Below are positions 40,106 to 48,610 of a stretch of 64,000 bases of DNA, piece after piece (positions within the stretch are counted from its first letter, which is position 1; each line of letters begins with the position of its first letter). Below the pieces are notes generated by a model. It was not told where the DNA came from. It ran no database searches and worked only from the letters and a program-made list of their open reading frames with translations. Source of the DNA: CAYXPR01 sp964467255. Its GTDB lineage: Bacteria > Pseudomonadota > Alphaproteobacteria > Rickettsiales > RGZB01. The stretch lies in contig CAYXPR010000002.1 of the NCBI GenBank assembly GCA_964467255.1, forward strand, positions 1 through 64,000, read 5' to 3'. The position numbers and the translations under genes were made by a program.

Positions 40106-42712
40106 ATGAATCTGGATAAATTCACGGAATCCATGCAACTGGCGATTCAAAGCGCGCAGGAACTGGCTGTTTCACGCCAGCACCAGCAGCTAACGCCGGA
40201 ACATTTACTCAAAGCCCTGCTGCAACAAGGTAGCGAGCAACGGCAGGAAAATCTGGCCGAGAAACTGATTAGTGCCTGCGGCGGCAGTGTGTATGACATT
40301 AACGACTTACTGACCAAGGAACTCGACAAGCTGCCGAAGGTGGCGGGCAGCGATATGTATCTGGATTCAAAGCTGGCAGAAGTGTTTGCTAAAGCCAGCG
40401 CGATTGCCGCAAAAGAGAAAGACAGCTACACCACCTTAGAGCGCGTGCTGCAAGCCATGCTGCAAGTGGATGGCTGCAAAGCCGGACGGATTTTAAAAGA
40501 CAGCGGCGTGACCGCGAGCAAGCTGGAAGGAGTGATTAAACAGATGCGAAAAGGACGTAAAGCCGATAGCGCCGGAGCCGAAAACCAGTTTCAGGCGCTC
40601 GAGAAATATACGCAGGACATCACCGAAAAAGCACGGCAAGGCAAGCTCGACCCCGTGATTGGGCGCGATGAAGAGATCCGCCGCACCATTCAGGTGCTCT
40701 CCCGCCGCACGAAAAATAATCCGGTGCTGATTGGTGAACCAGGTGTGGGCAAAACCGCAATTGTGGAAGGCCTCGCCCAGCGCATTATTTCCGGTGACGT
40801 GCCGGAAACGCTGAAAGAAAAACGCGTGCTATCGCTTGACCTCGGCGCGCTGATTGCCGGTGCAAAATTCCGCGGTGAATTTGAAGAACGCTTAAAGGCG
40901 GTGCTGGCAGATGTCTCTGCCGCGGAAGGCCAGCTGATTTTATTTATTGATGAACTCCACACGCTGGTGGGCGCAGGCGCATCAGAAGGCGCGATGGATG
41001 CCTCGAACCTGTTAAAGCCTGCCTTAGCGCGCGGCGAACTGCACTGCGTGGGCGCGACAACGCTCGATGAATATCGCAAGCATATTGAAAAAGATGCTGC
41101 GCTCGCACGCCGCTTCCAGCCTGTGTTTGTGGGTGAACCGAGCGTGGAGGAAACGATTTCCATCCTACGCGGCATTAAGGAAAAATATGAGCTGCACCAC
41201 GGGATTAAAATTTCCGACAGCGCATTGGTGGCCGCCGCTACGCTTTCAAACCGCTATATCGCCGACCGCTTTTTGCCGGACAAAGCCATCGACTTGATTG
41301 ATGAAGCCGCCAGTCGCCTGCGCATGGTGGTGGACAGCAAACCCGAAACGATTGACGAGCTGGATAGAAAAATCATCCAACTAAAAATCGAACGCGAGGC
41401 GCTGAAAAAAGAAACTGACGCCGCATCGAAAGATCGCCTTCTTAAACTGAACAAAGAACTCGAGGTACTGGAAAAAGAATCCGGCATTTTGAATGATAAA
41501 TGGAAGAAGGAAAAAGCGCGCCTCGCCAGCGGCCAGAAAATAAAAGAGCAGCTGGAGGAAGCGCGCAAGGAGCTCGAGATTGCGCAGCGCCAAAGCAACC
41601 TCGCCCGCGCAGGCGAGCTGATGTATGGCATTATTCCGAACCTTGAGAAGGAACTGAAAAACGCCGATGGTGCCGCCAAGGGCGACATGGTGAATGAAGT
41701 GGTGACAGAAGACGACATCGCCACCGTGGTCGCGAAATGGACGGGCATTGAAGTGGAGCGTATGCTTTCCAGCGAAAAAGAGAAGCTGCTGAAAATGGAA
41801 GATGCGCTGAAGCGCAAAGTGGTAGGGCAAGACCACGCGCTGAAAGCCGTGAGCAATGCACTGCGCCGCGCGAAAGCGGGTTTGCAGGAAGAAAGCCGCC
41901 CGATGGGTAGCTTCCTGTTCCTTGGACCGACGGGCGTGGGCAAAACGGAACTGTGCAAAGCGCTCGCGCTATTTATGTTTAACGACGAAGCCGCGATGAT
42001 TCGCGTGGATATGTCGGAATATATGGAGAAGCATGCGGTGTCGCGCCTGATTGGCGCGCCTCCAGGCTATGTGGGCTACGAAGAAGGTGGCAGCCTGACC
42101 GAAGCCGTGCGCCGCAGGCCGTATCAGGTGATTCTGTTCGACGAGGTGGAGAAAGCCCACCCCGACGTGTTCAATATCTTATTGCAGGTGCTAGACGATG
42201 GCCGACTGACCGATGGCCAAGGCCGCACGGTGAATTTTACCAACACAGTGATTATATTGACGTCGAACCTTGGTTCAGAATTTTTGGCCGCACTGCCGGA
42301 AGGTGCGTCGAGCGAAGATGCTCGCACGCAGGTGATGGACGTGGTGCGCCACGCCTTCCGCCCTGAATTCTTGAACCGCCTCGATGAAATCATCCTGTTC
42401 AACCGCCTGCAGCAGAAAGACATGACGGGCATCGTGAATATTCAACTCGCGCTGCTGGAAAAACGCCTTGCCGCGCAGCAGATTGAAATGAAGGTGGATG
42501 AAAAGGCGCAGATTTGGCTCGCCAAAGAAGGCTATGACGCGGTGTATGGTGCACGCCCGCTCAAACGCGTGGTGCAAAAACATGTGCAGAACAAGCTGGC
42601 CGAAATGATACTGGAAGGCGCGCTTTTACCGCATGATATTGCGGCCGTGAGCGCCGGCAAAGATGGCATCACGATTAGCGCCAAAAAAGGTAAGGCATCC
42701 AAGGCTGCTTAA
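40106..42712 (+). CDS. clpB: ATP-dependent disaggregase ClpB
   Basis: 868 residues, typical length. The N-terminal Clp-N repeats are followed by AAA+ domain 1 (GEPGVGKTAIVEGLAQR; IDELHTLVGAGA), a long middle coiled-coil propeller (about 400-530) and AAA+ domain 2 (GPTGVGKTELCKALALF; LFDEVEKAHPDV). The middle domain distinguishes it from ClpA/ClpC. With DnaK-DnaJ-GrpE it rescues aggregated proteins. It is followed by a strong terminator. Confidence 0.98.
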   Translation: MNLDKFTESMQLAIQSAQELAVSRQHQQLTPEHLLKALLQQGSEQRQENLAEKLISACGGSVYDINDLLTKELDKLPKVAGSDMYLDSKLAEVFAKASAIAAKEKDSYTTLERVLQAMLQVDGCKAGRILKDSGVTASKLEGVIKQMRKGRKADSAGAENQFQALEKYTQDITEKARQGKLDPVIGRDEEIRRTIQVLSRRTKNNPVLIGEPGVGKTAIVEGLAQRIISGDVPETLKEKRVLSLDLGALIAGAKFRGEFEERLKAVLADVSAAEGQLILFIDELHTLVGAGASEGAMDASNLLKPALARGELHCVGATTLDEYRKHIEKDAALARRFQPVFVGEPSVEETISILRGIKEKYELHHGIKISDSALVAAATLSNRYIADRFLPDKAIDLIDEAASRLRMVVDSKPETIDELDRKIIQLKIEREALKKETDAASKDRLLKLNKELEVLEKESGILNDKWKKEKARLASGQKIKEQLEEARKELEIAQRQSNLARAGELMYGIIPNLEKELKNADGAAKGDMVNEVVTEDDIATVVAKWTGIEVERMLSSEKEKLLKMEDALKRKVVGQDHALKAVSNALRRAKAGLQEESRPMGSFLFLGPTGVGKTELCKALALFMFNDEAAMIRVDMSEYMEKHAVSRLIGAPPGYVGYEEGGSLTEAVRRRPYQVILFDEVEKAHPDVFNILLQVLDDGRLTDGQGRTVNFTNTVIILTSNLGSEFLAALPEGASSEDARTQVMDVVRHAFRPEFLNRLDEIILFNRLQQKDMTGIVNIQLALLEKRLAAQQIEMKVDEKAQIWLAKEGYDAVYGARPLKRVVQKHVQNKLAEMILEGALLPHDIAAVSAGKDGITISAKKGKASKAA

Positions 42713-42749
42713 CTAGGCAAGATTTTCCCCATAAGGGCATGAAGGCATG

Positions 42750-42781
42750 GGGGTAGGAAGAATTTTCCTACCCCTTTTTTG
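42750..42781 (+). terminator. Intrinsic terminator of clpB
   Basis: GGGGTAGGAA and TTCCTACCCC form a 10-bp stem with a 5-nt loop, followed by TTTTTT. Confidence 0.9.
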
Positions 42782-42859
42782 TGCCTTGTGGACTATCACC
42801 ACACCCCACAAGTAAAAATAATCGTTATTTTTCATATAGTTAATTTTACTGACAAAAGT

Positions 42860-42875
42860 TGGCACAGCCCTTGCA
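42860..42875 (+). promoter_or_regulatory. Sigma-54 promoter of the fliK-flgD-flgE operon
   Basis: TGGCAC-N5-TTGCA, with the -24 GG (42861-42862) and -12 GC (42873-42874) exactly 10 bp apart, matches the RpoN consensus. It lies 47 bp before fliK. Hook genes in alphaproteobacteria are commonly RpoN-dependent, so expression should need an enhancer-binding activator such as FlbD/FleQ type (not in the window). Confidence 0.85.
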
Positions 42876-42921
42876 TGTATTTCTGGTGGCGTAATGCCAT
42901 TTTTGTAATGCAAAGGATGTT

Positions 42922-44277
42922 ATGGTTAACCCACTTGTCAGCATACTAACCGGACAGATTGCCCCAACGGGCGGTGCCGGTGCTGGCGTGACCGCCGCAG
43001 CAGGCGGCGCGGGCGCGACCACGGGCGTATTTGCAGCACAAGGCGGCCTGCTCGCAGGGAACCCCTTTATACAATTGCTCTTAAGCCAAGACGCACAGGC
43101 TCAGGTGCAGGCACAAGGTGCCGAAGGCGGCGTGACCGGCCAGCTGATTTCCGGCCTGACGCAAACCGAACTCAGCGGCATTGCCACTGACACGCTGACG
43201 CAGCAAGATATTGACGGCATCAATAATGCCGGTGGTTATGGCCCCGCCATTTCACAGCTCATTCATACATTGAACACGCAGGATGCAACGGATGGCACCC
43301 TGCAAGCGAATGCATCACCCGTCCGTGCCAGCACGGATGCCCTCAGCGCGTTGCAATCTAAGCCGACGCAGGCGGGTGATGCTACCCTTGATGCCGATGC
43401 GCTGCAAACCGAAGCCGAAGGCTTTGACCCTGCTCTTGCCTTTACGCAAGCACAGCGCCAAGCAAAAACTGACACAAATACACAGGTTGCGACTACCCGC
43501 ACTGATAATGAAAACAGCCGTTTTGACGCGCTGAAAAAAGCATTTAAAGCATTCGACACGGCAGAAAGCCAAGCTTCTGCCGCCACCGATAAATCAGCCT
43601 TGAACCGCGCCGTTGCCGCTTATGGTGGCAGCAGCGAAGCAGGTGATTTCGGTATGTCGTCAGAGAATGATGGTGGCCTCGTTGGCCTCACCAAGCAGCC
43701 AACCGCGCAAGCGGGAAGTTCGGCGGCTGACGTTTTCCTGAATAATCTCACCCACGGTGGGAAAGTTTCGGAACCACTATCATCGGCTGTAGTTGCGGCT
43801 AAAAATCCTGTTCCCAATTCCCTTTCCCAAAACCCAACTGCAGCCGAACAAGTTTCCCTCCGCATCACCAACGCCTTAGAGAGTGGTGAGAGCCGGATTA
43901 CACTTCACCTTGACCCCGCCGATTTGGGCAAAGTGGAAATCAAACTGAACCTGAACCATGGCGACCGTCATGGTTTTGTACAGGTAACGGCCGACCGGCC
44001 CGAAACCCTGCAAATGCTGAAAAGTGATTCACGCATTCTGGAACGCGCACTGAACGATGCGGGCATCCAGACAAACAGCGGCAGCTTAAGCTTTAACCTA
44101 CGCGGCGATAATGGCGGCCAAGCGATGCAACAGCAGTTTGCCGACCACCAAGCAAACCAGCAGCGCGGCTTCGATAGTTACGGCAACGTGGTTGCCCTAG
44201 ACGCAATAGAAGAAATTGCCACCACTCGGGAATACCGGATGAATCTGGCCGATGGCATGGTGGACATTACGGTTTAA
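42922..44277 (+). CDS. fliK: Flagellar hook-length control protein FliK
   Basis: 451 residues. The first 300 are Ala/Gln/Thr-rich and low in complexity, typical of the molecular ruler. Residues about 315-400 form the Flg_hook domain with ITLHLDPADLGKVEIKLNLNHGDRHGFVQVTADRPETLQML, the conserved core of FliK. It measures hook length and switches export specificity. AAAGGA precedes the ATG, behind a sigma-54 promoter, and flgD follows after 15 bp. Confidence 0.9.
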   Translation: MVNPLVSILTGQIAPTGGAGAGVTAAAGGAGATTGVFAAQGGLLAGNPFIQLLLSQDAQAQVQAQGAEGGVTGQLISGLTQTELSGIATDTLTQQDIDGINNAGGYGPAISQLIHTLNTQDATDGTLQANASPVRASTDALSALQSKPTQAGDATLDADALQTEAEGFDPALAFTQAQRQAKTDTNTQVATTRTDNENSRFDALKKAFKAFDTAESQASAATDKSALNRAVAAYGGSSEAGDFGMSSENDGGLVGLTKQPTAQAGSSAADVFLNNLTHGGKVSEPLSSAVVAAKNPVPNSLSQNPTAAEQVSLRITNALESGESRITLHLDPADLGKVEIKLNLNHGDRHGFVQVTADRPETLQMLKSDSRILERALNDAGIQTNSGSLSFNLRGDNGGQAMQQQFADHQANQQRGFDSYGNVVALDAIEEIATTREYRMNLADGMVDITV

Positions 44278-44292
44278 GGATGGGGATGATTT

Positions 44293-45381
44293 ATGGTTAC
44301 TAATGTTTCAAATGATGGTTTTGCAAGTAAAAATCTGGCCAGCAGTGACAGCGGTGGCCTTTCCAACCTGACCAAAGATTTCGATACGTTCCTGAAACTG
44401 CTGACCACACAGCTGCAAAATCAGGATCCACTCTCCCCCCTCGACACTAACGAATTCACCAACCAGATTGTTTCGTTCTCGCAGGTTGAGCAGGCGATTG
44501 AAACGAACAATAAACTTTCCGCACTGGTGGATTTGAATGTTTCAAACCAAATCAGCGCTTCCGTGAACTACACCGGTAAAACGGTAGAAGTCGCCAGCAA
44601 CGACATGATGGTGAAAAACAACGCCGTACCAACTTTCAGCTACACGCTGGATAGCGCCGCAGAAGAAGTAAAGCTGGTAATTAAAAATGCCCAAGGCGTG
44701 ACCGTGTATGAAGGTGAAGGCCTGAAAGAAAAAGGCCCGCACAGTGTACAGTGGGACCGTGTTGCTAAGGATGGCACCTATTCGCCTGAAGGCAAATATA
44801 CCATCACGGTGAGCGCGAAATATAAAGGCGCAGAAGAATTTAAAGCCGCCCCCGTGACCACCGTAGGTGTGGTGACCGGTGTGAACTTAAGCGACACAGA
44901 AATTATCTCACTGATTGTGGATGGCGAACTTGAAATCCCGATTTCGGATGTGCGCGCCGTGGGCGCTCCGCCCGCAGCAAATAATAACTCCGCTCCAGTG
45001 ATTACCAGCTTTGCCGGTGAACTGGAATATGATTACAGCGAAGGCCCACTTGCGGTAGACGACAATATCGCCCTCGGCGACAGCGACGATTCTACCATCA
45101 ATGGTGCCATCATCGCGATTGAAAATCTGAAAAATGCGGATAAAGAAAAATTGAATGTGGAACTGGAAGAAGGCATCACCATCCAGTCCCAAGATGACGG
45201 TATTCTGGTGCTCAGTGGTGTAGCGACACGCGAGGCGTATGAACGCGTGCTGCGCTCCCTCACCTACGAGAACACTAGCGGTGTGCCGAACACTGAAAAT
45301 CGGCAAATCTCGATCCTTGTGAGCGACGGTAAGAACACCAGCAACAAGGTCAGCAAAACAGTTAAATATAACGTTGGATAA
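44293..45381 (+). CDS. flgD: Hook-cap protein FlgD with adhesin-like C-terminal extension
   Basis: 362 residues; FlgD is usually 220-240. Residues 24-75 carry the FlgD core (FDTFLKLLTTQLQNQDPLSPLDTNEFTNQIVSFSQVEQ). Residues 90-224 are the tudor/Ig-like part, including VQWDRVAKDGTYSPEGKYTI and ending DVRAVG. After a short Asn/Pro linker, residues 234-362 form an extra domain: VDDNIALGDSDDSTINGAIIAI, LNVELEEGI, LVLSGVATREAYERVLRSLTYEN and ISILVSDG. That pattern is the cadherin/VCBS-like repeat of large bacterial adhesins. Expected role: scaffold for hook assembly; the extension is of unknown use. Confidence 0.9.
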   Translation: MVTNVSNDGFASKNLASSDSGGLSNLTKDFDTFLKLLTTQLQNQDPLSPLDTNEFTNQIVSFSQVEQAIETNNKLSALVDLNVSNQISASVNYTGKTVEVASNDMMVKNNAVPTFSYTLDSAAEEVKLVIKNAQGVTVYEGEGLKEKGPHSVQWDRVAKDGTYSPEGKYTITVSAKYKGAEEFKAAPVTTVGVVTGVNLSDTEIISLIVDGELEIPISDVRAVGAPPAANNNSAPVITSFAGELEYDYSEGPLAVDDNIALGDSDDSTINGAIIAIENLKNADKEKLNVELEEGITIQSQDDGILVLSGVATREAYERVLRSLTYENTSGVPNTENRQISILVSDGKNTSNKVSKTVKYNVG

Positions 45382-45402
45382 GAAAGTTTTAGGGAGGGTT
45401 TT

Positions 45403-47463
45403 ATGAGTCTTTACGGTTCACTTTTCTCAGGGGTATCGGGCTTAACATCGAATGGTACGGCCATCGGTGTGATTTCCGATAACATCTCGAACATCAATAC
45501 CACGGGCTTTAAGGGCGGCGGTGCTTCCTTCTCATCCCTTGTCACGGGCAACCTCGCAGGCGGTGGTTCCATCGCACAGGCACGTAGCGAAATTAACCAG
45601 CAGGGTCTAATTCAGGCCACGGGTATCACCACTGACCTCGCCATTTCCGGCCAAGGCTTCTTCGTGGTGGCAGATTCCTCGAGCGGTGAAACCTTCTACA
45701 CCCGTGCCGGTTCTTTCCGCGAAGACAACCAAGGTAACTTAGTGAACGCCGCAGGCTTCGTGCTTCGCGGCTGGCCGCTGGATAGCTCCGGCAGGCTGCC
45801 TGGTGAACCAGGGAACGAGAACACCACGTCGAACCAGCTGATTGAAAGCTTGGTGGACGTAAACGTACGCCAGATTGGTGGCTTGGCGTTTGCAACGACT
45901 GCTATCAACCTCGGCCTTAACCTTGACGCCGACGAAGAGATTTTAACGGGTGCCGGTGACGTGAGTGACTTCCCGTCTTCATCCATTAACGATGGTATCG
46001 CTTCTACTGCTATTATCGTTCCAACCGGTAACACAGCGCAGGACTTACAAGCCGGTGACGTGCTGACCATTACCCCAGGCCTTTCACCCGCCTTCAGCTT
46101 TACTTATGGCGGCTTTGAGGAAAGCAACGATATTACTACAACTATTCTGGGTGCCAACACCACAACCGAAGTCTTTAATGACCCAGGTAACCTTACCGAG
46201 GGTGACGCATTTACCATTCAGGTAGATGGCGGTGACCTCGTGCAATTTACCTACAAACAGTTCGGCCCAAATGCGGACTTGCGTACCTTTAACAGCTTGC
46301 AGTCCTTATCTGATGCCATCAATACGGTTTCCACTCTGACCGCGCGCGTAGAAAATAACAGATTGTATGTTTCTGCCACTGACGCAAACCTTCAGGTGGA
46401 CTTTGCCACCGTGGCAGGTTTCACGGCAAACTGGCCGACATCGCTTGGTCTTGCCAACATCGCTTCCAGCACAGGCCGGTTTAACACGCTTTCAGGCCTT
46501 AAAGCACTGATTGATGACTCCGATGGTATTTCGGCAGCCGTCCTAAGCCCTGCTAGCGACTCTGCCATTAATATTACTGTCGACAACCCGCTGGACGTGG
46601 TGACCTTCACCGACGACACGGGCGGTGTGCCACCGGGTCTTTTGACCGAGTTCGGCCTTGATACGACCGCGCTTGGCCCGATTTATGACGCAGCCGGTGT
46701 GCTGGGTGATAACATGGCTTCGGGCACGATTGCCGCGAACTTCACCCGTAACATTCGTATCTTCGACTCACTGGGTTCTGGCCACGACGTGCGCATCAGC
46801 TTCGTGAAAGCCGGTAACAATAAGTGGCTCGCGGAAGTGTATGCCGCAGACGAAGATGAAATCGTAACCAATAACCCGAACGGCCTCATCGCAGACGGTG
46901 AAATCCTATTCAACGGTGATGGTACGCTGAAGAGTATCTCTTCTGAACTTGCGAACGAAATCAACATCGTGTGGGAAAATAACGCCCAAAGCAGCGCCAT
47001 TACAATTGATTGGGGTACTGCGGGCCTCACCGGTGTGGGTGATTCTGACGGCCTCAGCCAGTTTGCCGGCCCTTACAACGTGCAGTTCTCTGAACAGAAC
47101 GGCGCACCTTCCGGGCAGCTCAGTTCCGTTGAAATCAACAAAGAAGGCTTCGTGATTGCCAACTTTACCAACGGCGAATCCCGTCAGGTATATCGCCTGC
47201 CGCTTGCTTCCTTCCCGAACGCAAACGGCCTCTCGGCCTCTTCTGGTAACGTGTATAGCCAGAGTGACGCATCCGGCGAATTCAGCTTGAACCGTGTGGG
47301 TGATGCTGCAGTGGGTAACGTGGTATCAGAAGCACTGGAAAACTCTAACGTAGAACTGGCTGATGAATTGACGAATATCATCATCGCCCAGCGCGCATAT
47401 CAGGCCAATACCAAGGTGATTTCCACCGTGGATGACCTGCTCGATGAACTGAACCGTATCTAA
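45403..47463 (+). CDS. flgE: Flagellar hook protein FlgE
   Basis: 686 residues, long for FlgE. The N-terminal SLYGSLFSGVSGLTSNGTAIGVISDNISNINTTGFK and C-terminal ELADELTNIIIAQRAYQANTKVISTVDDLLDELN are the conserved coiled-coil ends of flagellar rod/hook proteins. The centre is expanded with Thr/Asp-rich beta domains that would be exposed on the hook surface. It follows flgD by 21 bp, with AGGGAGG as ribosome site, and ends at a strong terminator. Confidence 0.95.
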   Translation: MSLYGSLFSGVSGLTSNGTAIGVISDNISNINTTGFKGGGASFSSLVTGNLAGGGSIAQARSEINQQGLIQATGITTDLAISGQGFFVVADSSSGETFYTRAGSFREDNQGNLVNAAGFVLRGWPLDSSGRLPGEPGNENTTSNQLIESLVDVNVRQIGGLAFATTAINLGLNLDADEEILTGAGDVSDFPSSSINDGIASTAIIVPTGNTAQDLQAGDVLTITPGLSPAFSFTYGGFEESNDITTTILGANTTTEVFNDPGNLTEGDAFTIQVDGGDLVQFTYKQFGPNADLRTFNSLQSLSDAINTVSTLTARVENNRLYVSATDANLQVDFATVAGFTANWPTSLGLANIASSTGRFNTLSGLKALIDDSDGISAAVLSPASDSAINITVDNPLDVVTFTDDTGGVPPGLLTEFGLDTTALGPIYDAAGVLGDNMASGTIAANFTRNIRIFDSLGSGHDVRISFVKAGNNKWLAEVYAADEDEIVTNNPNGLIADGEILFNGDGTLKSISSELANEINIVWENNAQSSAITIDWGTAGLTGVGDSDGLSQFAGPYNVQFSEQNGAPSGQLSSVEINKEGFVIANFTNGESRQVYRLPLASFPNANGLSASSGNVYSQSDASGEFSLNRVGDAAVGNVVSEALENSNVELADELTNIIIAQRAYQANTKVISTVDDLLDELNRI

Positions 47464-47490
47464 GCTGGTTTACGGTAAAGTATAACAGGT

Positions 47491-47527
47491 ACGGCAGCCG
47501 TTAGCGGGATTAACGGCTGCCGTTTTG
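47491..47527 (+). terminator. Intrinsic terminator of the hook operon
   Basis: ACGGCAGCCGTTA and TAACGGCTGCCGT form a 13-bp stem with a 7-nt loop, followed by TTTTG. Confidence 0.9.
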
Positions 47528-47602
47528 TATTCTACAACTGAATTTGCTTGTTTTTTAGGCGCTTCGCCGCTAACTCTACGCATGTAGAACAGAGGAAGGC
47601 GG

Positions 47603-48610
47603 ATGGATTTATCTATATTACTGATAATATTGGTGTGCTGCTTTATCGCTAGCCTTCTGGGCACAAGTGTAATGCGGCGCTATCTGCTCCGCCACCATAT
47701 CATCGATAAGCCGAACGCCCGTAGCAGCCATAAAACCCCCACGCCACGCGGCGCCGGCCTCGTGACGGTGCTAGTTGTGTTTGCCTGCTATGGTATCTTC
47801 AGCCTGCTTCTCCCTGGGCATGCCTTACAATATTGGCCCATTATGGCCGGACTTTTAGGCGTGGCAATCATTTCCTGGCTGGATGACGTTGTGACGCTGG
47901 CGCCGCGCTGGCGCCTGTTGGTGCAGATTGCTGCCGTGTCGGTCGCGCTTAAATTCGGCACATTAAACGGCCTCGTGTTTCAGGGATTTCTGCCTGCATG
48001 GGCTGATATCATCGTCGCAGGACTAGCCTGGATTTGGTTCATTAACCTGTATAATTTTATGGATGGGCTGGACGGCATTACCGGCATGCAAACCATTTTT
48101 ATGGCAGCGGGCATTAGCATTCTTGGCTTTATGAATATCGGCTATTCCAGTGATTATTATTATGCTCTCGTGCTTATCGCGGCCATGCTCGGATTCTTAA
48201 AACACAACTGGCATCCCGCCACCATCTTCATGGGCGATGTCGGCAGCATCTCACTCGGCTTCTTGCTGGGGTGGATGTTGCTCAACCTCGCTGCCAGCGG
48301 GCACATTGCCGCTGCCTTAATTTTGCCCGCCTATTACGCAGCCGATACTTCCATCACCTTACTCCGCCGCCTGTTCGCGGGTAAAAAAGTGTGGGAATCC
48401 CATGCCGAACATTTTTACCAAAAGGCGCTTAAAATCGGTGGCCTTGGCCACATTGCCATCGTCCGAAAAATAACTGTGGCAAACATCGCCCTGCTGCTGC
48501 TGGCGCTTACCGCTGCACTGCTGCCGCAGTTTACCATCGAGGCATCATGTGTTGCTGCACCTGTGGTTCTGTTCCTACTCTATGACCTTACACCTAAAAA
48601 GAAACGCTAA
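47603..48610 (+). CDS. WecA/WbpL-type polyprenyl-phosphate sugar-1-phosphate transferase
   Basis: 335 residues with about ten membrane helices. Family motifs: KPNARSSHKTPTPRGAGL, SWLDD (catalytic Asp pair), NLYNFMDGLDGITG, FMGDVGSISLGF and HAEHFYQ. These define the MraY/WecA/WbpL group, which moves GlcNAc-, FucNAc- or QuiNAc-1-phosphate to undecaprenyl phosphate to start O-antigen or capsule synthesis. It overlaps the next gene as TAATG. Because MraY sits in the cell-wall cluster, a surface-polysaccharide role is more likely. Confidence 0.87.
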   Translation: MDLSILLIILVCCFIASLLGTSVMRRYLLRHHIIDKPNARSSHKTPTPRGAGLVTVLVVFACYGIFSLLLPGHALQYWPIMAGLLGVAIISWLDDVVTLAPRWRLLVQIAAVSVALKFGTLNGLVFQGFLPAWADIIVAGLAWIWFINLYNFMDGLDGITGMQTIFMAAGISILGFMNIGYSSDYYYALVLIAAMLGFLKHNWHPATIFMGDVGSISLGFLLGWMLLNLAASGHIAAALILPAYYAADTSITLLRRLFAGKKVWESHAEHFYQKALKIGGLGHIAIVRKITVANIALLLLALTAALLPQFTIEASCVAAPVVLFLLYDLTPKKKR

